Assembly (NCBI GenBank): GCA_016840945.1 | Contig: JAEORJ010000414.1 | Location: 1-12,545, forward strand | Direction: 5' to 3' | Length of the DNA stretch: 12,545 nt | DNA from: Candidatus Gerdarchaeota archaeon | GTDB lineage: Archaea > Asgardarchaeota > Heimdallarchaeia > JABLTI01 | Notes under the pieces: generated by a model | The model's database searches: none | What the model was told of the DNA's origin: nothing | What the model saw: the letters and a program-made list of their open reading frames with translations, nothing else | Shown here: positions 1-6,408 of the stretch, one piece after another | Layout: the number at the start of each line of letters is the position of its first letter | Numbering within the stretch: the stretch's first letter is position 1 | Translations under genes and position numbers: made by a program

Positions 1-83
1 AGTCTTTGAAATCGATATTTCATTCTTGTATTCTTTGTTGTTAAAACCTTAGTATCATCATCCGATTTTTTTTCATCAGCCAT
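1..83 (-). CDS. N-terminal fragment of an unknown protein, cut by the window edge
   Basis: On the minus strand an ATG at 83-81 opens a frame with no stop to the window edge (27 codons and 2 bases). It reads MADEKKSDDDTKVL and continues with TTKNTRMKYRFQR. The start is charged and hydrophilic, with no signal peptide or membrane segment, which suggests a cytosolic protein with a disordered N-terminal tail. A Shine-Dalgarno-like GGAG lies at 93-96, 9 nt before the ATG, which supports this start. The gene lies downstream of the TrmB-like regulator on the same strand, separated by about 105 bp that contains an imperfect palindrome. It may therefore have its own promoter. Too little is visible to name a family. 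Confidence 0.5.
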   Translation of the reverse strand, partial: MADEKKSDDDTKVLTTKNTRMKYRFQR

Positions 84-113
84 TTGATTAGTCTCCGTAT
101 AAAACTGCTAATG

Positions 114-137
114 ATGTCATAACAGCTATTATGATAT
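114..137. promoter_or_regulatory. 24-bp imperfect palindrome upstream of the 1-83 gene, candidate operator
   Basis: Positions 114-137 form a near-perfect dyad. The core at 117-134 has arms TCATAA and TTATGA around CAGCTA. Outside that core, AT/AT pairs continue the symmetry past one mismatch, so 2 of 12 pairs mismatch. It lies about 31 bp upstream of the minus-strand start at 83 and overlaps the AT-rich stretch where a TATA box would be expected. This suits a homodimeric transcription factor site. That role is inferred; A+T-rich DNA can give such dyads by chance. Confidence 0.3.
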
Positions 138-188
138 TACAACTTTCATTATTAAAACTATTCAAAAAACAAAATTTTAAGTTAGAAC

Positions 189-443
189 TCAATCCGTTTT
201 AGATGAAATTTTGTAAAGTTCATCATAAGCAAAAAGCTGTTGTTTGATAATTTGATTAGAATAAATCCAAATACCAAAATACATTTCATTTGGGAATAAT
301 GGTAAAAGGACAATTGATTCATTATTATCAGCTATAAGTATCCCAACATAATCAATCACACTTACAATCCCTTTGATAATATTGTAAAAATCTAGGGATA
401 ACTTAGGTTTAACATGTATATCCCATAGACGATGATTAAAGCC
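189..443 (-). pseudogene. In-frame continuation of the TrmB-like gene beyond its TGA (effector-domain part)
   Basis: After the TGA at 446-444 the same minus-strand frame stays open for 84 codons, to a second TGA at 191-189. The peptide begins GFNHRLWDIHVKPKL and later contains VGILIADNNESIVLLP, FGIWIYSNQIIKQQ and LFAYDELYKI. This is the usual ending of TrmB-family effector domains: a hydrophobic strand with D-[ND]-x-E, then a G-I-W strand, then a closing helix ending near F-x-x-L. With the upstream 193 codons it gives about 278 residues, a normal TrmB-family length. The segment is therefore the C-terminal part of the same gene, severed by one stop codon. It has no start codon or Shine-Dalgarno site of its own. 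The options are a nonsense mutation, a base-call error, or genuine readthrough or recoding. Confidence 0.7.
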
Positions 444-1025
444 TCAATTTTGGTAATTATTAGGATTAAGCTCTGGTTTCAACTTAGATAATTGAGAAAT
501 AATCATTGAACGTAATTTTACACCTCTATCTTTTGCATCTCTTAATTCATCAGCAAAATGACCTAATGTCACTGCACTTCCAGCAAAAGAAATATGTTTA
601 GTAGCATTTGAGATCAATCCTTCACCAATTCGTAAGAAATTCTCTAAACCTGAAAATGGTACTATATCACCAGTAAAACTAGGTTGGGTATGCTCAGCTA
701 AACGATCCAAACTTGATTTCAATTTAAGCTCTTTCTTACGGTTTTCTTCCTCAATTTTTCTCATAATAATTTTAGGAGCATAAGCAGTAAATTCAACAGG
801 TCTAGTTTTCGAATGTTGTTTAACAAACCCTTTTCTTACGAGATTTTCCAAGGTTTGATAGACCTTAGGTAATGGAACATCAGTAAATTGGTGGATTTCC
901 TTCACAGTAGCAGTACCAATAGCTGTGAGTATAGATAATACTAGTGAATCGTATCTAGTAAAACCAAATTCGCTAAAGACTTCAGTTGTTGCTTCAATTT
1001 CAGTTTTCAAAGAATCATTGCTCAT
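444..1025 (-). CDS. TrmB-family winged-helix transcriptional regulator, C-terminally truncated by an in-frame TGA
   Basis: A 193-residue DNA-binding regulator. Residues 18-85 form a TrmB-type winged helix: FGFTRYDSLVLSIL, then VKEIHQFTDVPLPKVYQTLE (recognition helix), then the wing near LVRKGFVKQH and the family-typical RPVEFTAYAP. Residues 86-112 form a charged helical linker, often a dimerising coiled coil. From about 115 begins the effector domain (GDIVPFSGLENFLRIGEGLI, then HISFAGSA), but the frame stops at 193 (TGA, 444-446). The family usually continues for about 80-100 residues, and the missing part is visible in frame downstream. TrmB proteins bind small molecules, often sugars, and control neighbouring transporter genes. 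This one is divergent from an ABC exporter, so it probably regulates that operon through the inverted repeat at 1071-1091. The ATG at 1025-1023 begins MSNDSLKTEI. If truncated, the protein could still bind DNA but might not sense its ligand. Confidence 0.85.
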   Translation of the reverse strand: MSNDSLKTEIEATTEVFSEFGFTRYDSLVLSILTAIGTATVKEIHQFTDVPLPKVYQTLENLVRKGFVKQHSKTRPVEFTAYAPKIIMRKIEEENRKKELKLKSSLDRLAEHTQPSFTGDIVPFSGLENFLRIGEGLISNATKHISFAGSAVTLGHFADELRDAKDRGVKLRSMIISQLSKLKPELNPNNYQN

Positions 1026-1063
1026 TACTAACCACAGCTTTTATCAAATAACTTTATCAACTA

Positions 1064-1095
1064 AATAAATTTATATACTCTAAGTATATAATTTT
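1064..1095. promoter_or_regulatory. Divergent promoter with a perfect inverted repeat: TATA elements and candidate regulator operator
   Basis: The arms TTATATACT (1071-1079) and AGTATATAA (1083-1091) are exact reverse complements separated by CTA. The left arm overlaps a minus-strand TATA-like element (TATATAAATT, about 1066-1075), placed to start transcription about 20 nt ahead of the regulator's ATG at 1025. The right arm carries a plus-strand TATATAATTT element, which would start transcription near 1115, ahead of the ABC genes. A bound dimer would block TBP at both promoters. That fits an autoregulating TrmB-type repressor, but binding is inferred. Confidence 0.5.
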
Positions 1096-1176
1096 TATTA
1101 TGCTTTAGTTCATTTAAATTTATGACTTGCAGAAGGTTAGATGAGAAATAAATTAATTTCAAAATTGACCTTCGAA

Positions 1177-1182
1177 GGTGAT
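1177..1182 (+). promoter_or_regulatory. Ribosome binding site that decides the ABC ATPase start
   Basis: GGTGAT at 1177-1182 complements the anti-Shine-Dalgarno end of 16S rRNA (extended AGGAGGTGATC). It lies 7 nt before the ATG at 1190. It overlaps the alternative in-frame GTG at 1178, so that GTG is unlikely to be the start. Confidence 0.55.
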
Positions 1183-1189
1183 AGAAAAA

Positions 1190-1927
1190 ATGTCAGAATC
1201 GGCTATTAAATTATCAGAAGTAAGTAAAGACTATGGTAAACTTAGAGCTGTTGATAATCTTAATTTAGAAATTGCTGAGGGAGAAATTTTCGCTCTAGTT
1301 GGCCCAAATGGAGCTGGGAAAACAACTGCCATTAAAATGCTTCTAGGAATCATCCCACCAACAACTGGTGAGATAGAAATTTTTGGTCAAATGATACCTA
1401 AGGAACGAAAGAAGATTAAGAGAATCATTGGGTATTTGGCTCAACAAAGGGCTTTATATGAATCATTGACTGCTAGAGAGAATATTGAGTTCTTTGCTGC
1501 TATTAAGGATTTATCAAAAGAAGAAGTAAAAGAACGAACAAATGAATTACTAAAGATTTTAGATCTAGAAGCATATGAAAATGTCCGTGTTCACAATCTC
1601 TCAGGAGGAACACAACAAAGAGTTGCACTTGCATGCGCTTGTGTAAATTCTCCACGACTCCTTGTTCTTGATGAGGCAACAGTGGGATTAGATCCTGTTC
1701 TTAGGAAAGATGTTTGGGATTATTTAAGAGTGTTCAATAAAAGAGTAAAAGGGGTCATTGTTATCACCACTCATTTTCTAGACGAGGCAGATTATGCAGA
1801 TAGAGTTGGATTTATGAGAAATGCTGAACTCATCGCTTTAGATACACCAGATGCTTTGAAGAAGAAAACAAATTCAATTACAATGGAGGAAGTCTTCATC
1901 AAATTAGCTAAGGAGGAGGAGCTCTAA
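1190..1927 (+). CDS. ABC transporter ATP-binding protein (ABC-2 exporter type)
   Basis: A 245-residue cytoplasmic ATPase that powers export by the membrane partner encoded next. All nucleotide-binding motifs are intact: Walker A GPNGAGKT (38-45), Q-loop YLAQQ (about 82-86), signature LSGG (137-140) followed by TQQR, Walker B LLVLDE (157-162), D-loop GLDP (166-169) and switch histidine in TTHFLDEA (H195). The pattern matches the CcmA/DrrA-type ATPases that pair with ABC-2 permeases. The ATG at 1190 is chosen because GGTGAT lies just ahead; an in-frame GTG at 1178 would add four residues. The stop is 1 nt from the permease ATG, and the last codons carry the permease's AGGAGG-type ribosome site, so the two are probably translationally coupled. 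Expression is probably under the divergent TrmB-like regulator. The substrate cannot be told from sequence; drugs, lipids or glycoconjugates are all possible. Confidence 0.93.
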   Translation: MSESAIKLSEVSKDYGKLRAVDNLNLEIAEGEIFALVGPNGAGKTTAIKMLLGIIPPTTGEIEIFGQMIPKERKKIKRIIGYLAQQRALYESLTARENIEFFAAIKDLSKEEVKERTNELLKILDLEAYENVRVHNLSGGTQQRVALACACVNSPRLLVLDEATVGLDPVLRKDVWDYLRVFNKRVKGVIVITTHFLDEADYADRVGFMRNAELIALDTPDALKKKTNSITMEEVFIKLAKEEEL

Positions 1928-1928
1928 A

Positions 1929-3086
1929 ATGAAAATGACCTTCCTAGTTTCCAAGAGAGTTTTCAAATTTATCTTGCGTGATAAACGATTAGTTGCACTG
2001 ATGTTAATCGTACCTATCATTATGGCTTTTGTTATTGGTTACGGTTTTGCTGGTGAGGTAAATAATGTAGCAATAGCTATTACCAATTTAGATCAACCAA
2101 TAGAAATCATCAATCCATTGGATCCTAATACAACAATATCCCTATCATTAAGTGACCAATTTATTGATTATCTCTCTGATGAGGATAATGATCTAGTTGA
2201 TGTCGAAAATATTTCAACAATAAATGATTGGGATATTAAGAAGCAAATGGTCTTAGATGGGGATTTTTATGGTGCTATATTTTTCCCGTCTGATTTTACC
2301 GCTGAGATAGCTGCTTTCATATTTAATGGGACAATAGCGGATATTTCTATAGATATTTTCGTTGATAATTCTAATCCTCAAATAGGTGCTACCATAGTGA
2401 AAGCTATGGTCGAAGGTTACCAAGAAATCACAGGGGGTGAGATTGGTATATCGATAAATACCGAGTATGCTTACGGTGAGGATTTAACACAATTGCAGTA
2501 TATGGTTCCTTCAATATTGCCTTTTGCAGTGTTCTTCATGTCATTCATATTATCAATTATATCACTTATAACAGAACGAAAAGAAGGAACACTTGATCTA
2601 TTATTGATGTCACCTTATCATAAAATTAACATTATATTAGGCTATATGTTAACACTTTCAGTAATTTCAATCATCCAAGCAACAATTTTATTATTGCTAA
2701 CAATTTTTGCTTTCAATGTGCCAGTAATTGGGGGAGTTGGTGCTTATTTTGCTATCTATATTATGCTTTTGATAATGGGTTGGTGTGGTATGGGGTTAGG
2801 GTTCCTCTTATCAACAGTAGCAAATTCTGAATTACAAGCTGTACAATTTATTCCTATGGTAACCTTTGTAATGTTATTGCTATCAGGAATACTTATGCCC
2901 TTGGAAACATTACCTAGATGGTTGTTACCTATATCATATCTTCTACCATTAACTTACGGAGCAGATTATATGCGAATCGTAATGATAGAAGGAACAGGTT
3001 TCTTGTGGCATTGGTATTTTGCTCCTGTGATAGGGTTTGTTATCATAATGATACTCCTGTCAACATTAACGCTTAGAGAAAAATAA
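1929..3086 (+). CDS. ABC-2 type transporter permease
   Basis: A 385-residue membrane half of the exporter. Residues 1-20 are cytoplasmic and basic. TM1 spans about 21-41 (LVALMLIVPIIMAFVIGYGF). A large extracytoplasmic domain follows (about 43-190). Five more membrane segments lie near 193-214, 234-261, 268-295, 307-325 and 361-381. This one-plus-five layout with a large loop after TM1 is the ABC2_membrane_3 (YhgE/DrrB-like) plan. The cytoplasmic loop after TM2 has the conserved ERKEGTLDLLLMSPYHK coupling motif, and PISYLLPLTYGADYMR before the last TM is also typical. A strong Shine-Dalgarno site (AGGAGGAGG, about 1911-1919, inside the end of the ATPase gene) precedes the ATG. It should dimerise and assemble with two copies of the ATPase. 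The transported molecule is unknown. Confidence 0.92.
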   Translation: MKMTFLVSKRVFKFILRDKRLVALMLIVPIIMAFVIGYGFAGEVNNVAIAITNLDQPIEIINPLDPNTTISLSLSDQFIDYLSDEDNDLVDVENISTINDWDIKKQMVLDGDFYGAIFFPSDFTAEIAAFIFNGTIADISIDIFVDNSNPQIGATIVKAMVEGYQEITGGEIGISINTEYAYGEDLTQLQYMVPSILPFAVFFMSFILSIISLITERKEGTLDLLLMSPYHKINIILGYMLTLSVISIIQATILLLLTIFAFNVPVIGGVGAYFAIYIMLLIMGWCGMGLGFLLSTVANSELQAVQFIPMVTFVMLLLSGILMPLETLPRWLLPISYLLPLTYGADYMRIVMIEGTGFLWHWYFAPVIGFVIIMILLSTLTLREK

Positions 3087-3094
3087 TTCAACAA

Positions 3095-3119
3095 CCACTT
3101 ATTGTGGCTATTTTTTTTT
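3095..3119 (+). terminator. Terminator after the ABC exporter operon
   Basis: A short hairpin with arms CCAC (3095-3098) and GTGG (3104-3107) is followed by a nine-T run at 3111-3119, 9 nt after the permease stop. In archaea the T-run alone can end transcription. Confidence 0.6.
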
Positions 3120-3173
3120 ATACATGATATTCAAGAAATAGCTATAGTAATAATTCTATATTGGAAATTGGAT

Positions 3174-3209
3174 CAATTAAAAACAAAAATTGGGAGTTGA
3201 AAAACTCCC
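3174..3209 (-). terminator. Terminator for the minus-strand membrane protein
   Basis: A 7-bp perfect stem, GGGAGTT (3192-3198) and AACTCCC (3203-3209), has a 4-nt loop. Read on the minus strand it is followed by a T-rich tract (AATTTTTGTTTTT). It begins about 10 nt after the stop of the 3219-4646 gene and looks like a classical intrinsic terminator. Confidence 0.7.
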
Positions 3210-3218
3210 TAAATAAAA

Positions 3219-4646
3219 TTAAAATTTCTCTGCAACAGCGGCTATTGATTTTGAAGTGTCCATGGTGCTTCTGGCGTCTTTCATGTCTCCACGTAATTCA
3301 GCAGGCATTCTGGTTGGGAGTCTGAAGCCTTCTTCTTCATCTTGAGCATAGGCGAATACAAAGGTTAAGTAAGCTGTTTTCATTGGTCTGAAGATAAAGA
3401 AGGTTGGTATAAAACCAAAGATTACCATTGGGATAACAGTAACTAGCATAGCAGTTGTCCAAGTAATACTTGGGTAAGATAATTTGATCACTAAACCGAC
3501 GATTACTCCAATAAGGCCATAGATAAAACAAGAGATTAATTGGGTCAATCCCATAGCTCGCTCAACACCAGTTTCACGAATAAGGACGTCCATGTAATAT
3601 CTCTTTAAAAGACTAAAGCTTCTAGAAACACCATCCTTGAATTTAGTGCCTTCAATAACAATAGCTGGGAGGGTGAAATAGGTCAAATATTTGAAAACAA
3701 ATCCTATAATAGCTGCAATAGCTCTTGCAAGGATTGCTAAGATAATTCCAGCAGCATTACCTTTTGCGCTTGCAGCTGAATTGCGTAACATATTTTGTAA
3801 CCAGCGTACAAGAGCCGATACTACACCGAAGGTGAAGATTGGACCAAATTTTCCTGAAACATTCTTCACACAGAACTTCATATCAGGATCTCGTTTTCTG
3901 TACCACTCATAAGCATAAGTAGTATTGATTGATTCGGCAACATAAAAGATGCCATAGTAAACAATCAATTGTAAGAAAGATGCTAAAGCACCAATAATAT
4001 AACCTAACCATTCAAGCCCTGAGCCATCATAAAATAGAATAACTAGATAAGCGAAAATTGAAGCCATTGTGAAGAAATTAATCATAGATACAATAGAAAC
4101 AAAAATTGGTGCAATAACCATACCTTTTTCTGCAAGCACGACACTGCCAGTGAATTTCATAAATTCGCCAGCACGCTTGAATTTTCTAATATTTGTAAAC
4201 AGTCCTATTATTAAAACAACTGCAGGGGCTAAGGATAAGAAGGACATGACTCCTGCACCCATGAACATCCCTACAATACCTCCAACAACAGCGCCAACGA
4301 TGTAAAATGCTACACCAGCATAAACTAATATGTGCCCTAATTTAGACACTAGGAATAAGAGAAACCATCCTACTATGAAACCAAGGACTACTAATCCTAC
4401 AAATATTAGTAAAATAATCCACCAATATTGTTGGATAGTTCCTCCACTAATTAAGCTGCTGATGAGGTCATTTAACCCATTGCTAATAAGCTCACCATAT
4501 GTTTCAGTACCACTAGTAGTATCACTACGCCAGAATAAAATGAAACATAAAATTCCCACTCCAAAGAAAATCAATGAAGTGATAATATAAGCTAATATTG
4601 CTTTAATATTAGCAGGTTGTAAATCGATTTTTCCTTTCGGGGTCAT
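3219..4646 (-). CDS. Polytopic integral membrane protein, possibly DUF6159-like
   Basis: A 475-residue protein with about ten hydrophobic segments, near residues 14-38, 75-100, 104-130, 132-150, 176-206, 212-238, 265-285, 298-330, 366-388 and 397-420. There is no cleavable signal. A charged hydrophilic tail (about 433-475, starting YAQDEEEGF) probably faces the cytoplasm. The stretch FTLPAIVIEGTKFKDGV followed by SRSFSLLKRY (325-350) resembles the P-x-[IV]-E-G ... A-x-x-R-S-x-x-L pattern of DUF6159 and related uncharacterised membrane families, in which an amphipathic segment follows a membrane helix. I assign this from memory of the pattern, so it is tentative. A GAGGT Shine-Dalgarno site lies about 6 nt before the ATG at 4646. 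No adjacent gene on the same strand suggests a partner; it faces the exporter tail-to-tail. No catalytic motif is visible and the function is unknown. Confidence 0.85.
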   Translation of the reverse strand: MTPKGKIDLQPANIKAILAYIITSLIFFGVGILCFILFWRSDTTSGTETYGELISNGLNDLISSLISGGTIQQYWWIILLIFVGLVVLGFIVGWFLLFLVSKLGHILVYAGVAFYIVGAVVGGIVGMFMGAGVMSFLSLAPAVVLIIGLFTNIRKFKRAGEFMKFTGSVVLAEKGMVIAPIFVSIVSMINFFTMASIFAYLVILFYDGSGLEWLGYIIGALASFLQLIVYYGIFYVAESINTTYAYEWYRKRDPDMKFCVKNVSGKFGPIFTFGVVSALVRWLQNMLRNSAASAKGNAAGIILAILARAIAAIIGFVFKYLTYFTLPAIVIEGTKFKDGVSRSFSLLKRYYMDVLIRETGVERAMGLTQLISCFIYGLIGVIVGLVIKLSYPSITWTTAMLVTVIPMVIFGFIPTFFIFRPMKTAYLTFVFAYAQDEEEGFRLPTRMPAELRGDMKDARSTMDTSKSIAAVAEKF

Positions 4647-4726
4647 TGTTTTACCTCAATAAAGAACAATAATTTTTTCTAATTTTTCATAGAATACTAC
4701 ACTTAATAATATTATTGAGGGAGGTA

Positions 4727-4821
4727 ATGGTTACCATGACTACTTTTCAAGGAAAATAATGATAGCAATAATTGCAAAAATCCTTTTTAAAGAAAAAGGT
4801 AGAATGAAGGTTAAAAACTAA
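4727..4821 (+). other. Two tiny overlapping ORFs in the cysS upstream region, possible leader peptides
   Basis: ATG at 4727 opens MVTMTTFQGK, ending with TAA at 4757-4759. A purine-rich GAGGGAGG (4717-4724) stands just ahead, and a second in-frame ATG at 4736 is better spaced from it. The stop overlaps the next ATG (4759-4761) as TAATG. That second frame encodes 20 residues ending in TAA at 4819-4821: a hydrophobic start (MIAIIAKILF) and a basic end (KEKGRMKVKN). It has AAGGA about 6 nt upstream. The stop-start overlap and ribosome sites suggest coupled translation, but short ORFs like these also arise by chance. No Cys codon is present, so simple cysteine-codon attenuation of cysS is not supported. 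Confidence 0.25.
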
Positions 4822-4859
4822 AGAAAGAATTTAATGAATAATTAACATGAATTGTAAAT

Positions 4860-4864
4860 GGTGA
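4860..4864 (+). promoter_or_regulatory. Ribosome binding site that favours the inner cysS start
   Basis: GGTGA at 4860-4864 lies 5 nt before the ATG at 4870, whereas the ATG at 4858 has no purine-rich site ahead of it. The same GGTGA-type signal precedes the ABC ATPase gene. Confidence 0.45.
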
Positions 4865-4869
4865 AGAAA

Positions 4870-6318
4870 ATGACATTAGTTGTACGAAACTCATTAACAC
4901 GAAAGATGGAGGATTTTAAACCAGTGGAAAAAGGGAAAGTTAGTATGTATACGTGTGGCCCTACAGTTTATTCCACCCCCCATATTGGTAATTACCGAAC
5001 CTTTTTCATGGCTGATATGATTCGTCGCTATCTCGAGTTCAAAGGCTATGAAGTAATGCAAGCAATGAATATTACCGATATTGATGATAAAACGATACGT
5101 GACTCCGCTGCTGAAGGATTATCCTTAAAGGAATTTACTAAGAAGTACACCGATGTCTTCTTTGAAGGCATTGATTGGTTGCATATCAAACGAGCCCATG
5201 TCTACCCACGAGCAACTGACCACATTGAAGAAATGATTGATCTGATTAAAACACTTGAAGAAAAAGGATTTGCATATGAAACAAGCGATGGTGTCTATTT
5301 CGATATTAAGAAATTTAAGAACTATGGAAAATTAGCTAATGTCGACCTCAAATCATTGCAAGTTGGTGAAAGAGCCAAGTCGGATGAATATGAAAAAGGT
5401 AGTGTGCAGGATTTTGCTTTGTGGAAGAAAAGCACTGAAGATGAAATCAAACGAGGTATTTTTTATGAGAGCCCTTGGGGAAAGGGTCGACCTGGTTGGC
5501 ATGTAGAATGTTCAGTAATGTCCATGAAGTATCTAGGCGAAACTATTGATATTCATACAGGTGCAGTTGATCTCAAATTCCCACATCACACAAATGAAAT
5601 CGCTCAATCAGAAGCAGCTACCGGTAAACCATTTGTTAAATATTGGTTGCATGGTGAATTCCTTAATTTGAAAGAAGAAAAGATGTCAAAATCCTTAGGA
5701 AACGTCACAACACTTCATGAGCTCATGAACAAATTCAATCCAGATACTATTAGATACCTATTTCTATCGACTAGGTATGATGCGATATTAGAATTCACTG
5801 ATGATAAACTCACAAGTGCTAAGAACAGTGTTGAAAGATTGCGAACAACTTATGATAATGCTAAAAACGCTTTACGTAATTTAACACAAAACTCACCTAT
5901 GGATCAAAGAGAAGAAGACCTCTTGAAAGAGGCTCACAAAACACGGGTTGAATTCGAAAAAGTAATGGATGAAAATTTCGACACTCCGAAAGGATTGAAA
6001 GAAATTCATGAATTGGCAAAAGCGATCAATATTTATCTAGAAGGTGAAATCAATCAAGGAACATTAGCTGAAGCATTTGAAACCTATCAGCTACTCCTAA
6101 GTACTTACGGATTATTTGAAAAAGCTGGCAAATCAGAAGCTGTTGCTGATAGCAAATTATTTGAAGAATTGATGGATTTCGTAATGGAGCTACGAGATGC
6201 AGCACGTAAGAATAAAGACTACGCGACTAGCGATAAAATACGTGATAAATTGGCTTCATTAAATATCGTTCTAGAAGATACCGCTAAAGGTACTATTTGG
6301 AAAATAAAAACGGATTAA
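4870..6318 (+). CDS. cysS: Cysteinyl-tRNA synthetase
   Basis: A 482-residue class I aminoacyl-tRNA synthetase that attaches cysteine to tRNA-Cys using ATP in the cytosol. Numbered from the ATG at 4870: the nucleotide-binding HIGH motif appears as HIGN (38-41), a variant also found in Bacillus CysRS, and the second motif is KMSKS (271-275). The catalytic zinc ligands are in place: C29 in YTCGPTVY, C214 in WHVECSVM, and H239 and E243 in FPHHTNEIAQSEA. Conserved SPWGKGRPGWH and YWLHGEFLN segments flank the active site. The helical anticodon-binding C-terminus ends NIVLEDTAKGTIWK, very close to bacterial enzymes. The length is standard. An in-frame ATG at 4858 would add MVKK, but the ribosome site fits 4870. 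It has its own terminator, overlapping the stop codon, so it is likely monocistronic. Confidence 0.97.
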   Translation: MTLVVRNSLTRKMEDFKPVEKGKVSMYTCGPTVYSTPHIGNYRTFFMADMIRRYLEFKGYEVMQAMNITDIDDKTIRDSAAEGLSLKEFTKKYTDVFFEGIDWLHIKRAHVYPRATDHIEEMIDLIKTLEEKGFAYETSDGVYFDIKKFKNYGKLANVDLKSLQVGERAKSDEYEKGSVQDFALWKKSTEDEIKRGIFYESPWGKGRPGWHVECSVMSMKYLGETIDIHTGAVDLKFPHHTNEIAQSEAATGKPFVKYWLHGEFLNLKEEKMSKSLGNVTTLHELMNKFNPDTIRYLFLSTRYDAILEFTDDKLTSAKNSVERLRTTYDNAKNALRNLTQNSPMDQREEDLLKEAHKTRVEFEKVMDENFDTPKGLKEIHELAKAINIYLEGEINQGTLAEAFETYQLLLSTYGLFEKAGKSEAVADSKLFEELMDFVMELRDAARKNKDYATSDKIRDKLASLNIVLEDTAKGTIWKIKTD

Positions 6319-6345
6319 TCTTTTAGAGATTAATTCTCTTTTTTT
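6315..6345 (+). terminator. Intrinsic terminator overlapping the cysS stop codon
   Basis: A 7-bp stem, TTAATCT (6315-6321) and AGATTAA (6327-6333), has a 5-nt loop and is followed by a T-run at 6339-6345. The first arm includes the cysS TAA at 6316-6318. Confidence 0.65.
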
Positions 6346-6349
6346 ATTT

Positions 6350-6363
6350 AAGTATATTAATAA
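6350..6363 (+). promoter_or_regulatory. Probable TATA element for the zinc-ribbon gene
   Basis: AAGTATATTAATAA lies at about 6350-6363, roughly 50 nt before the ATG at 6409. An archaeal start site about 25 nt downstream would give a leader of about 25 nt. Confidence 0.35.
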
Positions 6364-6408
6364 ACATCAACCCCTATTTCTACTTGTATTTATGTAAAGT
6401 GATGCATT

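Noticed and set aside
1178..1189. GTG start four codons upstream in the ABC ATPase
   Set aside because: The GTG lies inside the GGTGAT ribosome site for the ATG at 1190.
3691..4590. Three plus-strand open frames opposite the membrane protein gene
   Set aside because: They are antisense shadows of a hydrophobic coding sequence, without ribosome sites or recognisable protein features.
4705..4716. AATAATATTATT palindrome between the membrane protein and cysS
   Set aside because: Pure A/T dyads of this size are expected by chance at this base composition.
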